DNA from: a bacterium
GTDB taxonomy: Bacteria; SZUA-79; Acidulodesulfobacterales; Acidulodesulfobacteraceae
DNA: 64,000 nt
NCBI GenBank assembly: GCA_021845685.1
Contig: JAJZVN010000007.1
Coordinates: 1-64,000 of the forward strand
Direction of reading: 5' to 3'
Made by a program: the position numbers and the translations under genes. A model generated the notes under the pieces. The model had not been told where the DNA came from. It was given only the letters and a program-made list of their open reading frames with translations, and did no database searches. This document shows positions 1 through 7,447 of this stretch, piece by piece. How positions within the stretch are numbered: the first letter of the stretch is position 1; every line of letters begins with the position of its first letter.

Positions 1-131
1 TTTATATTAAAAACTTATTTATATTAAAAACTTATTTATATTAAAAACTTATTTATATTAAAAACTTATTTATATTAAAAACTTATTTATATTAAAAACT
101 TATTTATATTAAAAACTTATTTATATTAAAA
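1..131. repeat. 17-bp tandem repeat array
   Basis: Seven complete head-to-tail copies of the 17-mer tttatattaaaaactta fill positions 1-119, followed by a partial eighth copy to about 131. The copies shown are identical, which indicates recent expansion. The array is cut by the window's left edge, so its full size is unknown. It lies downstream of the minus-strand efflux operon. No spacers separate the copies, so it is not a CRISPR array. Confidence 0.95.
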
Positions 132-176
132 TAATATTATTAAATTTATAAGCTTATTGATTGGCATTTCAATTTA

Positions 177-205
177 TCTATTACATATATAACATATGTA
201 ATAGA
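177..205. terminator. Perfect A+T hairpin, possible terminator of the efflux operon
   Basis: A perfect 12-bp stem (tctattacatat / atatgtaataga) closes over a 5-base loop. It lies about 120 bases beyond the stop codon of the minus-strand RND adaptor gene. It is made almost only of A and T and lacks a GC core. Termination is therefore an inference; a protein-binding palindrome is the alternative. Confidence 0.4.
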
Positions 206-324
206 TTATATATATTTTTAACCTATCACAAAAATTATAGCTTGTCAAATATCTTAAATATCCCAAAATTGCCGATAGAAAATTTAACTGGGGATACTTT
301 GGGTATTATATTATATATTAAATG

Positions 325-1461
325 TTAGGCTTTAAAATATGTAAGAAATTTTAACGAATTAATAAATTTTTCACCTTTTTTTAAACCTTTAATTACAGGA
401 TAATACCCATGATATTTTTTGCCGATATTAATTTTTTGGGGCATAAAATAACCGTTTCCGCCGTTAACCAAAACATAAGCCGTTTTATTTATTATTAAAA
501 CACTTTTGGCAGGCACGGCAAGTGTTTTAACGGGTGGAGTTTTAAATGTTATTTTGCCGTACATGTTTGGTTTTAATAATCTATGATGATTAAATACAAT
601 TATTGTTTTTGTTGCATCTTCTTTAGCAGATACAAATGGATACATAGATAAGACCATACCTTTGTAATTTGCGTGAATATCGTCAAAATAAGCGCTGAGA
701 TATTGACCTTTATAAATATTTGCCGTTAATTTCTCGGGTATTTCTATCGTCATCCATAAATTACTTAAATTTGCAATCGTTAAGAGTTTCCGTCCGACAT
801 TAAAATGGCTTCCTGAATTAATAAATTTTTTAATAAGAGTTCCGCTTACAGGCGATTTTATTATTATATTGGTTTTAGCAGCCAAATTATTTTTAAGCGA
901 ATTAATCCGCTTTGAAGATATCCCCATCAAAGCAAGTTTCGTCTTGGCTGCATTATAAAAACTTTTTGCTATCTTTTTGCTATAATTAAAATGACCTATT
1001 TTAAATTCAGTGCTGTCAATTTTTAAGTAATTTTCATAAGCTAAAATAAAATCATTCTCTGCGTCTAAAACAGTAGGGGAATAAATTTCTATAATTGGCT
1101 GCGACGCCTTTATTGCCTGACCTGGTCTATTAGCATATAATTTTTCAATATATCCGCTATATTTAAGTGAGATATTTTTTATTAAAGGCGCGGCATAAGT
1201 TAGCCTGCCTGCAAGCGTTATTTTTCTAGAAACAACAATCTCTGTTGGAGATATTATCTTAATTTTATATAATTTTCTCTCCTGCTTGTTTATAAGAACA
1301 TATCCTTTTGCCATTTTTATGTTATGAATAATTTTTTTTCTTGCTATATGCTGCCTATTAGAAAAAATAAACAATATATTAAAAACAATAATGGCAATAA
1401 TAATTCCGATTAAAAATAGAATTATATATTTAGGTTTATTAAATTTAGTAATTATATTCAT
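325..1461 (-). CDS. RND efflux periplasmic adaptor subunit (CusB/HlyD family)
   Basis: This is a periplasmic membrane-fusion protein that would link an inner-membrane RND pump to a TolC-type channel. The 378 residues begin with one membrane anchor (about 13-34). Next comes a barrel/lipoyl half with SGYIEKLYANRPGQAIKASQ, then an alpha-hairpin region around residues 135-190. A second lipoyl half has SPVSGTLIKKFINSGSHFNVG, and a beta-barrel domain follows. This order is typical of CusB-like heavy-metal adaptors. The start overlaps the stop of the upstream outer-membrane gene by 4 bases, so the two are translationally coupled. No RND pump gene follows inside the window, so the metal assignment (Cu/Ag) is only suggested by family and by the neighbouring Met-rich protein. 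Confidence 0.85.
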   Translation of the reverse strand: MNIITKFNKPKYIILFLIGIIIAIIVFNILFIFSNRQHIARKKIIHNIKMAKGYVLINKQERKLYKIKIISPTEIVVSRKITLAGRLTYAAPLIKNISLKYSGYIEKLYANRPGQAIKASQPIIEIYSPTVLDAENDFILAYENYLKIDSTEFKIGHFNYSKKIAKSFYNAAKTKLALMGISSKRINSLKNNLAAKTNIIIKSPVSGTLIKKFINSGSHFNVGRKLLTIANLSNLWMTIEIPEKLTANIYKGQYLSAYFDDIHANYKGMVLSMYPFVSAKEDATKTIIVFNHHRLLKPNMYGKITFKTPPVKTLAVPAKSVLIINKTAYVLVNGGNGYFMPQKINIGKKYHGYYPVIKGLKKGEKFINSLKFLTYFKA

Positions 1462-2897
1462 TTTTTATAAATATTTCCATTTTTATAGGCAATTTTTTTA
1501 TAATTTAAAGAAAATTTTCCGATCGTTATTTTTAAAAAAGCTATCTTTTTCAAATAATCAGCTTTATATTTATATATATTTAATTCAGATTTAACAACCT
1601 TTTTAAATGCATCTATCATTGCAAAACTTGACGAATGATGGACTTCAAAGCTATTAGTGTATAAATTAAGTAAAAATAGAGATTCGGGCAAGTACAATTT
1701 TTTATTTGCGGTATATAATTTGTAATATTTATTTAAATAATTTAAAGAGTTTTTTATTTCGGAATTTATTTTTAAAAATACCCAATTTTTTTTATAAATC
1801 GCAGACAGCATATATTTTTTATTTTTTTTAATATCAGGCATCTGTTTTTGACTAAAATATAAGGGTAAGGATAAACTGATACCCGCGGCAAGAGCAGGAG
1901 GGTAAAAGTATCTGTAGCCATAACTTAAAGAAACGAAAAAATTTGGATAAAAACCTTGCTCGGCAAGGTTCAAAGAAAGTTTTGACTGTTTATATAGATA
2001 TTTAGCCGATTTTATATATGGATTGCGTCGGTATGCTATATGTAAAAGTTTTTTATAATTTAATTTAGCATATGAAATATGTGAGGGGAATGTCGGCTTT
2101 AAATTATTTTTTATATAATTAAACTTTTTATCGGTTATCAGTGAAATAAATAATAAAAATTTTCTTCTTCTTGCCTTTAAGGTTATCAAATCAGATTTCA
2201 TATCTATCATTTCAAGCATTAGCCTTACGGGACCTGTAGCATTGGTTTTTTTAACGACATAACTTTCTTGCACTATCTTTTTAATCATTTTCAAAAGCGA
2301 ATAATCATATTTAATAATTGCAATATCGCTATCGGTAAGAGCTAAATCATAATACAAATATTTAGCATTTAATACAGTAAGCAAAGAAAATCCTATGAAA
2401 TTATCATTTAAAGATTTATAGCGCATTTTAGCTATTCCGCTCTTTAAAAATAACTTTGCAGGAAAAGGAATTTCTTGATTAAAAGAATAAGTATAATTGC
2501 TTCCTAAAACTGTACCTATTTCCGGATTATTAAATCCGTTTGCATTATTATAAGTAAAGCCGAATACAGGGTCGGGCAAACTTTTATCAATTTTGATATT
2601 TTGTCTGTATCCTTTAATTTTATTTAATGCGGATTTAATTTTTGGATTTTCTAATGCAAATTTTATAAGGTCTTTTAATGTTATTGCCTTATTTATTTTA
2701 TTTATTTTATTATTTTTTATAATTGTTTTTAAATTTTTAATGGCTAAATCAACTTTTCTTTTTAATAATATATTATTTTTAATGTTAGAATTATCGGCAT
2801 AAGAATTTACGGAAAAAAATAGGATAAATAACAAATTAATTGTAAAAATAAAAATAATAAACCGTAAAAAATTTTGTTTTTGAATAACTATATTCAT
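1458..2897 (-). CDS. TolC-family outer-membrane efflux protein
   Basis: This is an outer-membrane channel of the TolC/CusC type, 479 residues, close to the usual family length. An N-terminal hydrophobic signal peptide (about residues 11-34, ending near SYA) is followed by a long, helix-rich, Lys/Asn/Tyr-rich body. It shows the family's duplicated pattern, with paired segments around LKDLIKFALENPKIKSAL and LLHIAYRRNPYIKSAKYL. These are the two TolC repeats, each starting with an 'A...NP.i..a' helix. It is the first gene of a two-gene operon with the downstream adaptor (4-base overlap). It probably has a promoter in the A+T-rich gap beyond 2897. Confidence 0.85.
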   Translation of the reverse strand: MNIVIQKQNFLRFIIFIFTINLLFILFFSVNSYADNSNIKNNILLKRKVDLAIKNLKTIIKNNKINKINKAITLKDLIKFALENPKIKSALNKIKGYRQNIKIDKSLPDPVFGFTYNNANGFNNPEIGTVLGSNYTYSFNQEIPFPAKLFLKSGIAKMRYKSLNDNFIGFSLLTVLNAKYLYYDLALTDSDIAIIKYDYSLLKMIKKIVQESYVVKKTNATGPVRLMLEMIDMKSDLITLKARRRKFLLFISLITDKKFNYIKNNLKPTFPSHISYAKLNYKKLLHIAYRRNPYIKSAKYLYKQSKLSLNLAEQGFYPNFFVSLSYGYRYFYPPALAAGISLSLPLYFSQKQMPDIKKNKKYMLSAIYKKNWVFLKINSEIKNSLNYLNKYYKLYTANKKLYLPESLFLLNLYTNSFEVHHSSSFAMIDAFKKVVKSELNIYKYKADYLKKIAFLKITIGKFSLNYKKIAYKNGNIYKK

Positions 2898-3444
2898 ATT
2901 TCATATAATAATATAAAATAATGTAAAATGTAATAAAATAAATGGATATAAATATTAATTATTAAGTAGTATATATAAAAATTAATATATAGAACTCGGT
3001 TATGTGTTATGTTGCGTGTATATTTTTAATAAGACTTAGACTTATATTTATTATTATAATAAAATATTAGGGGTAAATCAAATATTATCCATTAATATTG
3101 CATTATAAAGCAAATAATAATTGAATTAATATCGCGAAATTGTGTATTATTTATATTATTTATATTATTTTATTTATTGAAAAAATTTTACGCGATCCCA
3201 TCCCGCGACTATTTTGACTATTTTAATACGCTTTAGTATAATAAATTAAATAATTTTAAATATATCTTAAAATTATTATTGAAGGATTAAGGTTATTGGT
3301 AATTTAAAAACTGTCACGATACATATTAAATAAAATTAATAAATTATATTTAATATCTGTGAAGTTAAATTAATTAATACTTTTAACTAATTAATTAATA
3401 CTTTAACTAATTAATTAATACTTTAACTAAGGAGGTGCCGCAAG
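2898..3444. other. Divergent intergenic region
   Basis: This 547-base gap separates the minus-strand efflux operon from the plus-strand DsrE gene and must hold promoters for both. It is almost pure A+T apart from one GC island (cgcgatcccatcccgcg, about 3192-3208). I see no gene, tRNA or recognised riboswitch. The last 65 bases contain the 20-bp tandem repeats listed separately. Confidence 0.6.
3367..3428 (+). repeat. Three 20-bp tandem repeats abutting a ribosome binding site
   Basis: The unit ctaattaattaatactttaa occurs three times in tandem. The first copy is slightly diverged, with one extra T. The last copy runs directly into the aaggaggtg ribosome binding site of the DsrE-like gene at 3445. 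It may be an operator, a 5'-UTR element, or slippage-prone sequence that varies in copy number. Confidence 0.8.
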
Positions 3445-3816
3445 ATGAAACAAGTAGCAATAATAATTCATCAGGGAACAGAATGTCAGGATAGCGTTCC
3501 AAGAGTTAGACATGCTCTCATTTACGCCAAAGAAATAAAAGAAGCCGGTAATAATGTTTTGTTAATTTTTGACGGCGAAGGAACAAAATGGTTGAAAATC
3601 ATAACTGATGAGAACAATCAGTACAAATTTTTAAATGATTTGCTCAACGAAGTTAAATCGTTAGGTATTGAATACAAAGCTTGCGATTTTTGTTCAACAA
3701 GAAAAGAAGTAAAAGAAGATTTATCTAATAAGCATATTCAATTCTTAAACGAATACGACGGTCATCCCGATATCGGCAAATTAATAAATGAAGGCTACCA
3801 AATAATAGTTATATAA
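3445..3816 (+). CDS. DsrE-family protein
   Basis: This small cytoplasmic protein (123 residues) has the DsrE/DsrF/TusD-like fold signature. It has an N-terminal strand MKQVAIIIHQGTE, a loop carrying the substrate-pocket region, LLIFDGEG in the second strand, and a cysteine after the third strand (EYKACDFC). A C-terminal GYQIIVI strand completes it. In this family the cysteine relays sulfane sulfur or persulfide. A strong Shine-Dalgarno (aaggaggtg, 8 bases before ATG) fixes the start. It is followed 34 bases later by the Met-rich exported protein, probably in one transcript. Its precise partner is not known; it is one of three DsrE-like genes in this window. Confidence 0.8.
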   Translation: MKQVAIIIHQGTECQDSVPRVRHALIYAKEIKEAGNNVLLIFDGEGTKWLKIITDENNQYKFLNDLLNEVKSLGIEYKACDFCSTRKEVKEDLSNKHIQFLNEYDGHPDIGKLINEGYQIIVI

Positions 3817-3850
3817 ATTAACAACAATTATTTAAACGGAGGTTAACAGA

Positions 3851-4399
3851 ATGATTAAAAAAGCTACATTGTTTGCATTAATGTCCCTAATATTTTTTTT
3901 AAGCCTTAATGCAGTTAAGTCAAATGCTATGATGATGAGTAAAGTTAAGATGATGAAATTGATGAAAATTTTTAAGCAACACAATTTAGGGTTTTTGCCT
4001 GTTTTTTACAGATTTCATCCCGGTCCTAATTGGGTTTTAATGCACGCTAAAGCTCTTAATCTTAACTCTTCGCAGATTAAACAGGAAAAAATACTTACTA
4101 TGGAAATGATGCATAATACTATAAAAGGAGTTATGAGGTTTAAAAAAGCATTGAAGCAATATAAAATGGACGCTATGCAGAATAATCCAAACATAAGCAA
4201 ATTGATTAGCGATGTGAAAGCCGTCGGAAACGCCGAAACATATCTCGGATATGTAATGATACCTTTCCATATAAAAGGCTACCGCGTTCTTTATCCTTCT
4301 CAAAAATCATTATATCACAGACTTGCAAAAATGAACTGGATAAAAACAATGCAGATGATGCGTAAACAAAAGATGCATAAAACAAAGATGATGCATTAA
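3851..4399 (+). CDS. Exported Met/His-rich protein, Spy/CpxP-like
   Basis: This 182-residue protein has an N-terminal signal peptide (about 1-26, ending SNA), so it is probably periplasmic. The mature part is all-helical and very rich in Met, Lys and His. It opens MMMSKVKMMKLMK and closes with a QMMRKQKMHKTKMMH tail. The stretch KALNLNSSQIKQEKI resembles the 'LnLt.eQ...i' helix of Spy/CpxP/ZraP-type periplasmic metal-stress chaperones. I do not recognise a specific orthologue. The Met/His clusters and the divergent CusBC-like operon suggest Cu(I)/Ag(I) binding, by inference. A ggaggt ribosome binding site precedes the ATG, and it is probably cotranscribed with the DsrE gene upstream. Confidence 0.6.
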   Translation: MIKKATLFALMSLIFFLSLNAVKSNAMMMSKVKMMKLMKIFKQHNLGFLPVFYRFHPGPNWVLMHAKALNLNSSQIKQEKILTMEMMHNTIKGVMRFKKALKQYKMDAMQNNPNISKLISDVKAVGNAETYLGYVMIPFHIKGYRVLYPSQKSLYHRLAKMNWIKTMQMMRKQKMHKTKMMH

Positions 4400-4451
4400 T
4401 ATTAAAATTAATACTTATACTATAATATTTAATAAATTTATTATAATTTTT

Positions 4452-4506
4452 AAAACCGAGAATGCAGACTAACATTATATTGTCTCTGTTTTTTCGGTTT
4501 TTTAAT
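4452..4506 (+). terminator. Rho-independent terminator between converging genes
   Basis: An imperfect hairpin pairs aaaaccga with tcggtttt (inner agac/gtct) and is followed by a run of T. It lies about 50 bases after the Met-rich gene and before the end of the converging TetR gene. The A/T flanks could allow it to work in both directions. Confidence 0.7.
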
Positions 4507-4534
4507 TTAAAAAAATAGATAATTTTAATTCAGG

Positions 4535-5131
4535 CTATATTTTTAATAATAGCAGGTATTCTTTCAAAACAGAAAAACAGCCTTTTAACACTTCTTTGCT
4601 ATGATTAGATTTAGAAATCATAATGCAGCCTTCAAATGATGCAATTATAAAATTTGCAACAAAACTTTCATCTAATTCTTGTTTAATAATTTTTTTTGTT
4701 TTTGATATTTGTAAGGCTTTTTTTATATGATTATGCCACATTATTATTATTTCATTAGTTAAATTTGAAAGAGCAGGGTCTTTTGCCGACATTTCAAGAA
4801 TTAAATTTCCTAAAGGACACCCTGTTTTGGCAAGATTATCGGCGCTATTTAAATATATATCGTCAATAATTTTACATATTTCGTTAATGGGATTAGATGC
4901 CTTATAAACGGTAGACCACTGACTGTCAAAAAAAGGTTTTATTATTTCTTCTATTACTGCGATAGCAATTTCTTTTTTTGATTTAAAATAATAATAGATA
5001 CAGCCCTTCGTTGCATTAATATTATTTATAATATCCTGTATACCCATATCTTCATAGCCTTTTTCAAGCATCAGAGTATAGGCTGTATCTATTATTTCTA
5101 TTCTTTTGTAATCTTTATTTCTAACTGCCAT
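4535..5131 (-). CDS. TetR/AcrR-family transcriptional regulator
   Basis: This 198-residue DNA-binding repressor has an N-terminal TetR helix-turn-helix. AYTLMLEKGYEDMGIQDIIN is followed by the recognition helix in ATKGCIYYYFKSKKEIAIAV (about residues 15-60), which matches the family consensus closely. The C-terminal ligand domain resembles the TetR_C type with a conserved GCPLGNL turn. It lies between two DsrE-like genes and near the efflux operon, so either could be its target. No operator palindrome was clearly identified. Confidence 0.9.
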   Translation of the reverse strand: MAVRNKDYKRIEIIDTAYTLMLEKGYEDMGIQDIINNINATKGCIYYYFKSKKEIAIAVIEEIIKPFFDSQWSTVYKASNPINEICKIIDDIYLNSADNLAKTGCPLGNLILEMSAKDPALSNLTNEIIIMWHNHIKKALQISKTKKIIKQELDESFVANFIIASFEGCIMISKSNHSKEVLKGCFSVLKEYLLLLKI

Positions 5132-5272
5132 CTTTAGTTAATTCAGTCAATATTGACATACGAAAATATAAAATAATATATTCAAATTACATATTTTTAA
5201 AGCTTTATTTCAAATTATTATTTGATATAAAATTTCGCATTTATCTTTAATATTATATTATTTGGTGAACTA

Positions 5273-5292
5273 CCTATCAATTAATTGATAGG
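5273..5292. repeat. Perfect 20-bp palindrome
   Basis: CCTATCAATTAATTGATAGG is its own reverse complement. It sits at the 3' end of the TnpB remnant and about 140 bases upstream of the TetR gene start. It may be a leftover transposon-end hairpin. Alternatively it is an operator for the neighbouring TetR regulator, whose binding sites are usually palindromes of this size. Confidence 0.7.
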
Positions 5293-5390
5293 CTTCTTCC
5301 TGTTTCAATGATGACAGCTATATCCGGTATTATGGATACCCGCTGGAACATACTCCACAGGCGTTAATTCCGACCATTCCAGCCGTATTC
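5273..5390 (-). pseudogene. Remnant of the C-terminus of an IS200/IS605 TnpB (OrfB)
   Basis: Reading the minus strand from about 5390 gives NTAGMVGINACG, then VCSSGYP, a stop, a short piece with another stop, and LSSLKQEEAYQLIDR. TnpB/OrfB proteins of IS605-type elements characteristically end with an '.aG...iNACG....' zinc-ribbon-proximal segment followed by 'SLKQEA'. A stop codon lies just upstream in the same frame, and no further TnpB sequence remains. The last codons overlap a perfect 20-bp palindrome at 5273-5292, which may be part of the element's right end. This is a scar of a past insertion; nothing here is functional. Confidence 0.65.
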
Positions 5391-5465
5391 TAAAATTTGG
5401 AATAAAATTGGAATTAAAATTGTTGACTGATATGTAATATCAATATAATATATATTACAGCGTTG

Positions 5466-5816
5466 TTAAAAAGTCAATGGCTGATAACCGTCTGCCATAA
5501 TTTGTGCAATTGCCTGACCTGCATGAACCAATTCAACTTTTTTATCAATCAAAATTTGACTGACCCCATAACCATCGGCAACTGCCACGCATGCCTGCGG
5601 CACTATATTGTTATTTAAAACTTGTCCGTAAGCTTCTAAAATTTCTTTATCATCTGTTTTGGCAATAAAATCTTCTCCCGGTCCAAAAAAAATTAATTTT
5701 ACATCTTCAAACGCTCCGCTGTTTTTCGTTCTCCACGCAACATTAAGACCAAGTTTAACTTTAACGGGATTGTCGTTTCCCGATAAAATAATAATCAATG
5801 CTTTTGCTTTTGCCAT
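5466..5816 (-). CDS. DsrE-family protein
   Basis: This 116-residue DsrE/DsrF-like protein has the strand AKALIIILSGN, a helix GLNVAWRTK, the strand VKLIFFGPGEDF, and the conserved cysteine in IVPQACVAVADGYG. It ends with the C-terminal VELVHAGQAIAQIMADGYQ. The cysteine position matches sulfur-carrier members, but which sulfur pathway it serves is unknown. A strong aggaggc ribosome binding site lies before the ATG. It is a single-gene unit flanked by repeat-rich gaps. Confidence 0.8.
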   Translation of the reverse strand: MAKAKALIIILSGNDNPVKVKLGLNVAWRTKNSGAFEDVKLIFFGPGEDFIAKTDDKEILEAYGQVLNNNIVPQACVAVADGYGVSQILIDKKVELVHAGQAIAQIMADGYQPLTF

Positions 5817-6133
5817 TGTAATGCCTCCTTTTTAATTTTAGTGTTAAATTTTTATTTATATAAAAACCATAATGCAAATTAAGCCGGATATGTTATTTAT
5901 TTTATTTTAATCCGCATATAATTAATTAATTTATTAAAAATATAAAATGTTTTATCTAATTTTTAAAACAATAAAACTATTTATATTAAATTACATTAAA
6001 TATATATTTATTAAAAAATATATATACCGCTTATACCTTATACTCAGTTACTTAAATGGTTGCTTAAATGGTTGCTAAAATACCAACTGGTTTGTATTTT
6101 ATTATAAATAAAAAAAATTGTCAACACATAAAT

Positions 6134-6372
6134 ATTGCTCAAAAATGCCGATAGAGGTTTTAAAATTACTTTAAAGTATTATCAATACTGAATTCCCGCT
6201 TTCGCGGGAATGACTTTATAGGTTTTTAAGTTTTCACCTAAGTGGTGTCATTCCAGCGAAAGCGGGAAAATTCCGAAGATAGAAACGCACGCAGTTTCTG
6301 TTTACGAGGCTGTAAGCCGAGAGCGAAGCGGTCATCTATAAAAATAATTTTCTATCGGCAATTTTGAGTAAT
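6134..6372. mobile_element. Palindromic interspersed element, family C copy 1
   Basis: This 239-base element is bounded by imperfect 22-bp inverted repeats (attgctcaaaaatgccgataga / tctatcggcaattttgagtaat). Inside are an inverted REP-like pair (cccgctttcgcggg ... cagcgaaagcggg) and the 66-bp module (6271-6336) that recurs at 10207-10272 and in part, reversed, at 38869-38911. It is much richer in G+C than its surroundings. It encodes no protein and occupies most of the 573-base gap between the DsrE and 3-methyladenine glycosylase genes; the rest of that gap is featureless A+T. Confidence 0.75.
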
Positions 6373-6389
6373 GTATGTTAATATAATAG

Positions 6390-7193
6390 CTATTTACTTA
6401 CCCAAATATTACCCTTAATTTTAAATCTCCATGGCAATAAAGCATGCTCTTCTGCATAGTCAACGCCGATTCTTGCCGTTTCTATTATATCTTCATTAGA
6501 AATATTTACACTTCTGTCTTCCAGCCATATTTCAAGTTTATTTTTATATTCATCGTCATTATTGCTTATATTTTTATCATTATTATTAATATTAAATTTA
6601 TTAAAATTATTGCTGTCGTTTACATCTATTGTCATATTTTTATTCTCACATATCACAATACCGTTATGCCTTAGATTAATTCCTAATGCGATTGTTAAAA
6701 GACCGGGGCCTGATGTAATTCTATTTATTATAATATTATTTTTTTCTAATCCCGACGCAATTTTATTTATATTACTATTTATTTTTAATGTTTTATTAAT
6801 AGATAAATCATTTTTAGATTTTAATCTTCTCATTTTCCTTTGGATCATTATGTCAATGCCTATTTCTGGCTCTATCGCTCTTATAAGAACAGCGTTTGCC
6901 GTATTTTTACTCCCGGTTACGACATTAAACAAATAATACATTCCATAACAAAAATAAACATAGGCGTTTCCGCCTTCTTTGTATAAATTTTCATTTCTTT
7001 TGGTTCTGCGATTATTGTAACCATGAGATGCTTTATCCTCAGCTCCGAGATATGCTTCAACTTCAACTATTTTTCCGCCTGTAATGCCTTCTCCGTTAAT
7101 ATTTGTCAACAAATACTTCCCTAATAATTCCTTAGCTGCTTGCAATGTATCTTCTCTGACAAAAAATGATTTTTGAAGTTTTGGGTAATTCAT
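6390..7193 (-). CDS. DNA-3-methyladenine glycosylase (AAG/MPG family)
   Basis: This base-excision repair enzyme removes alkylated purines. The protein has 267 residues and the AAG core: LGKYLLTN, then GKIVEVEAYLGAEDKASHGY (with the catalytic-site Glu and Tyr), the strand NAYVYFCYGMYYLFNVV, and ANAVLIRAIEPEIGI. The second half, GPGLLTIALGINLRHNG..., ends in ARIGVDYAEEHALLPWRF, the conserved 'R.GI..a.d.pwRf' motif. Two Asn/Lys-rich insertions (about residues 120-145 and 185-215) make it longer than the usual 200 or so. The family A element between it and the next gene suggests it is transcribed separately from the alcohol dehydrogenase. Confidence 0.9.
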   Translation of the reverse strand: MNYPKLQKSFFVREDTLQAAKELLGKYLLTNINGEGITGGKIVEVEAYLGAEDKASHGYNNRRTKRNENLYKEGGNAYVYFCYGMYYLFNVVTGSKNTANAVLIRAIEPEIGIDIMIQRKMRRLKSKNDLSINKTLKINSNINKIASGLEKNNIIINRITSGPGLLTIALGINLRHNGIVICENKNMTIDVNDSNNFNKFNINNNDKNISNNDDEYKNKLEIWLEDRSVNISNEDIIETARIGVDYAEEHALLPWRFKIKGNIWVSK

Positions 7194-7263
7194 AGTTAAA
7201 TAGTTAAATAATATAATTAATCAGACAAACAAAATATAATGTTGCATGCAATAATGTTAATTA

Positions 7264-7444
7264 CCTAACTTTTCCTTATTTTTTATGCAGGACATTTGAA
7301 CTTTCTATTTTTATTAAATATTTTTATATTATTTTTATTTGTCCTGTATACTGATATACACTATATTATCTATTTTATAAAATAAGTAACATAATAATAT
7401 CGAATAGTTATAATGTCCTGTATAAAATTCATAGAAAAGTTAGG
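7264..7444 (+). mobile_element. MITE-like element, family A copy A1
   Basis: This 181-base non-coding element has inverted ends starting CCTAACTTTTC and ending GAAAAGTTAGG, with imperfect pairing over about 35 bases. A perfect 6-bp target duplication (taatta, 7258-7263 and 7445-7450) flanks it. The central palindrome seen in copy A3 is damaged here. The right target copy contains the stop codon of the alcohol dehydrogenase gene, so the insertion was just beyond the coding region without harming it. Confidence 0.92.
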
Positions 7445-7447
7445 TAA

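Noticed and set aside
1-131. Repeat array as a possible CRISPR
   Set aside because: The 17-base units are directly adjacent with no spacers, and no cas gene is in the window.
4037-4475. Minus-strand open frames of 61-89 codons across the Met-rich gene
   Set aside because: They lie opposite a gene with a signal peptide and good ribosome binding site, show no family features, and overlap one another in different frames.
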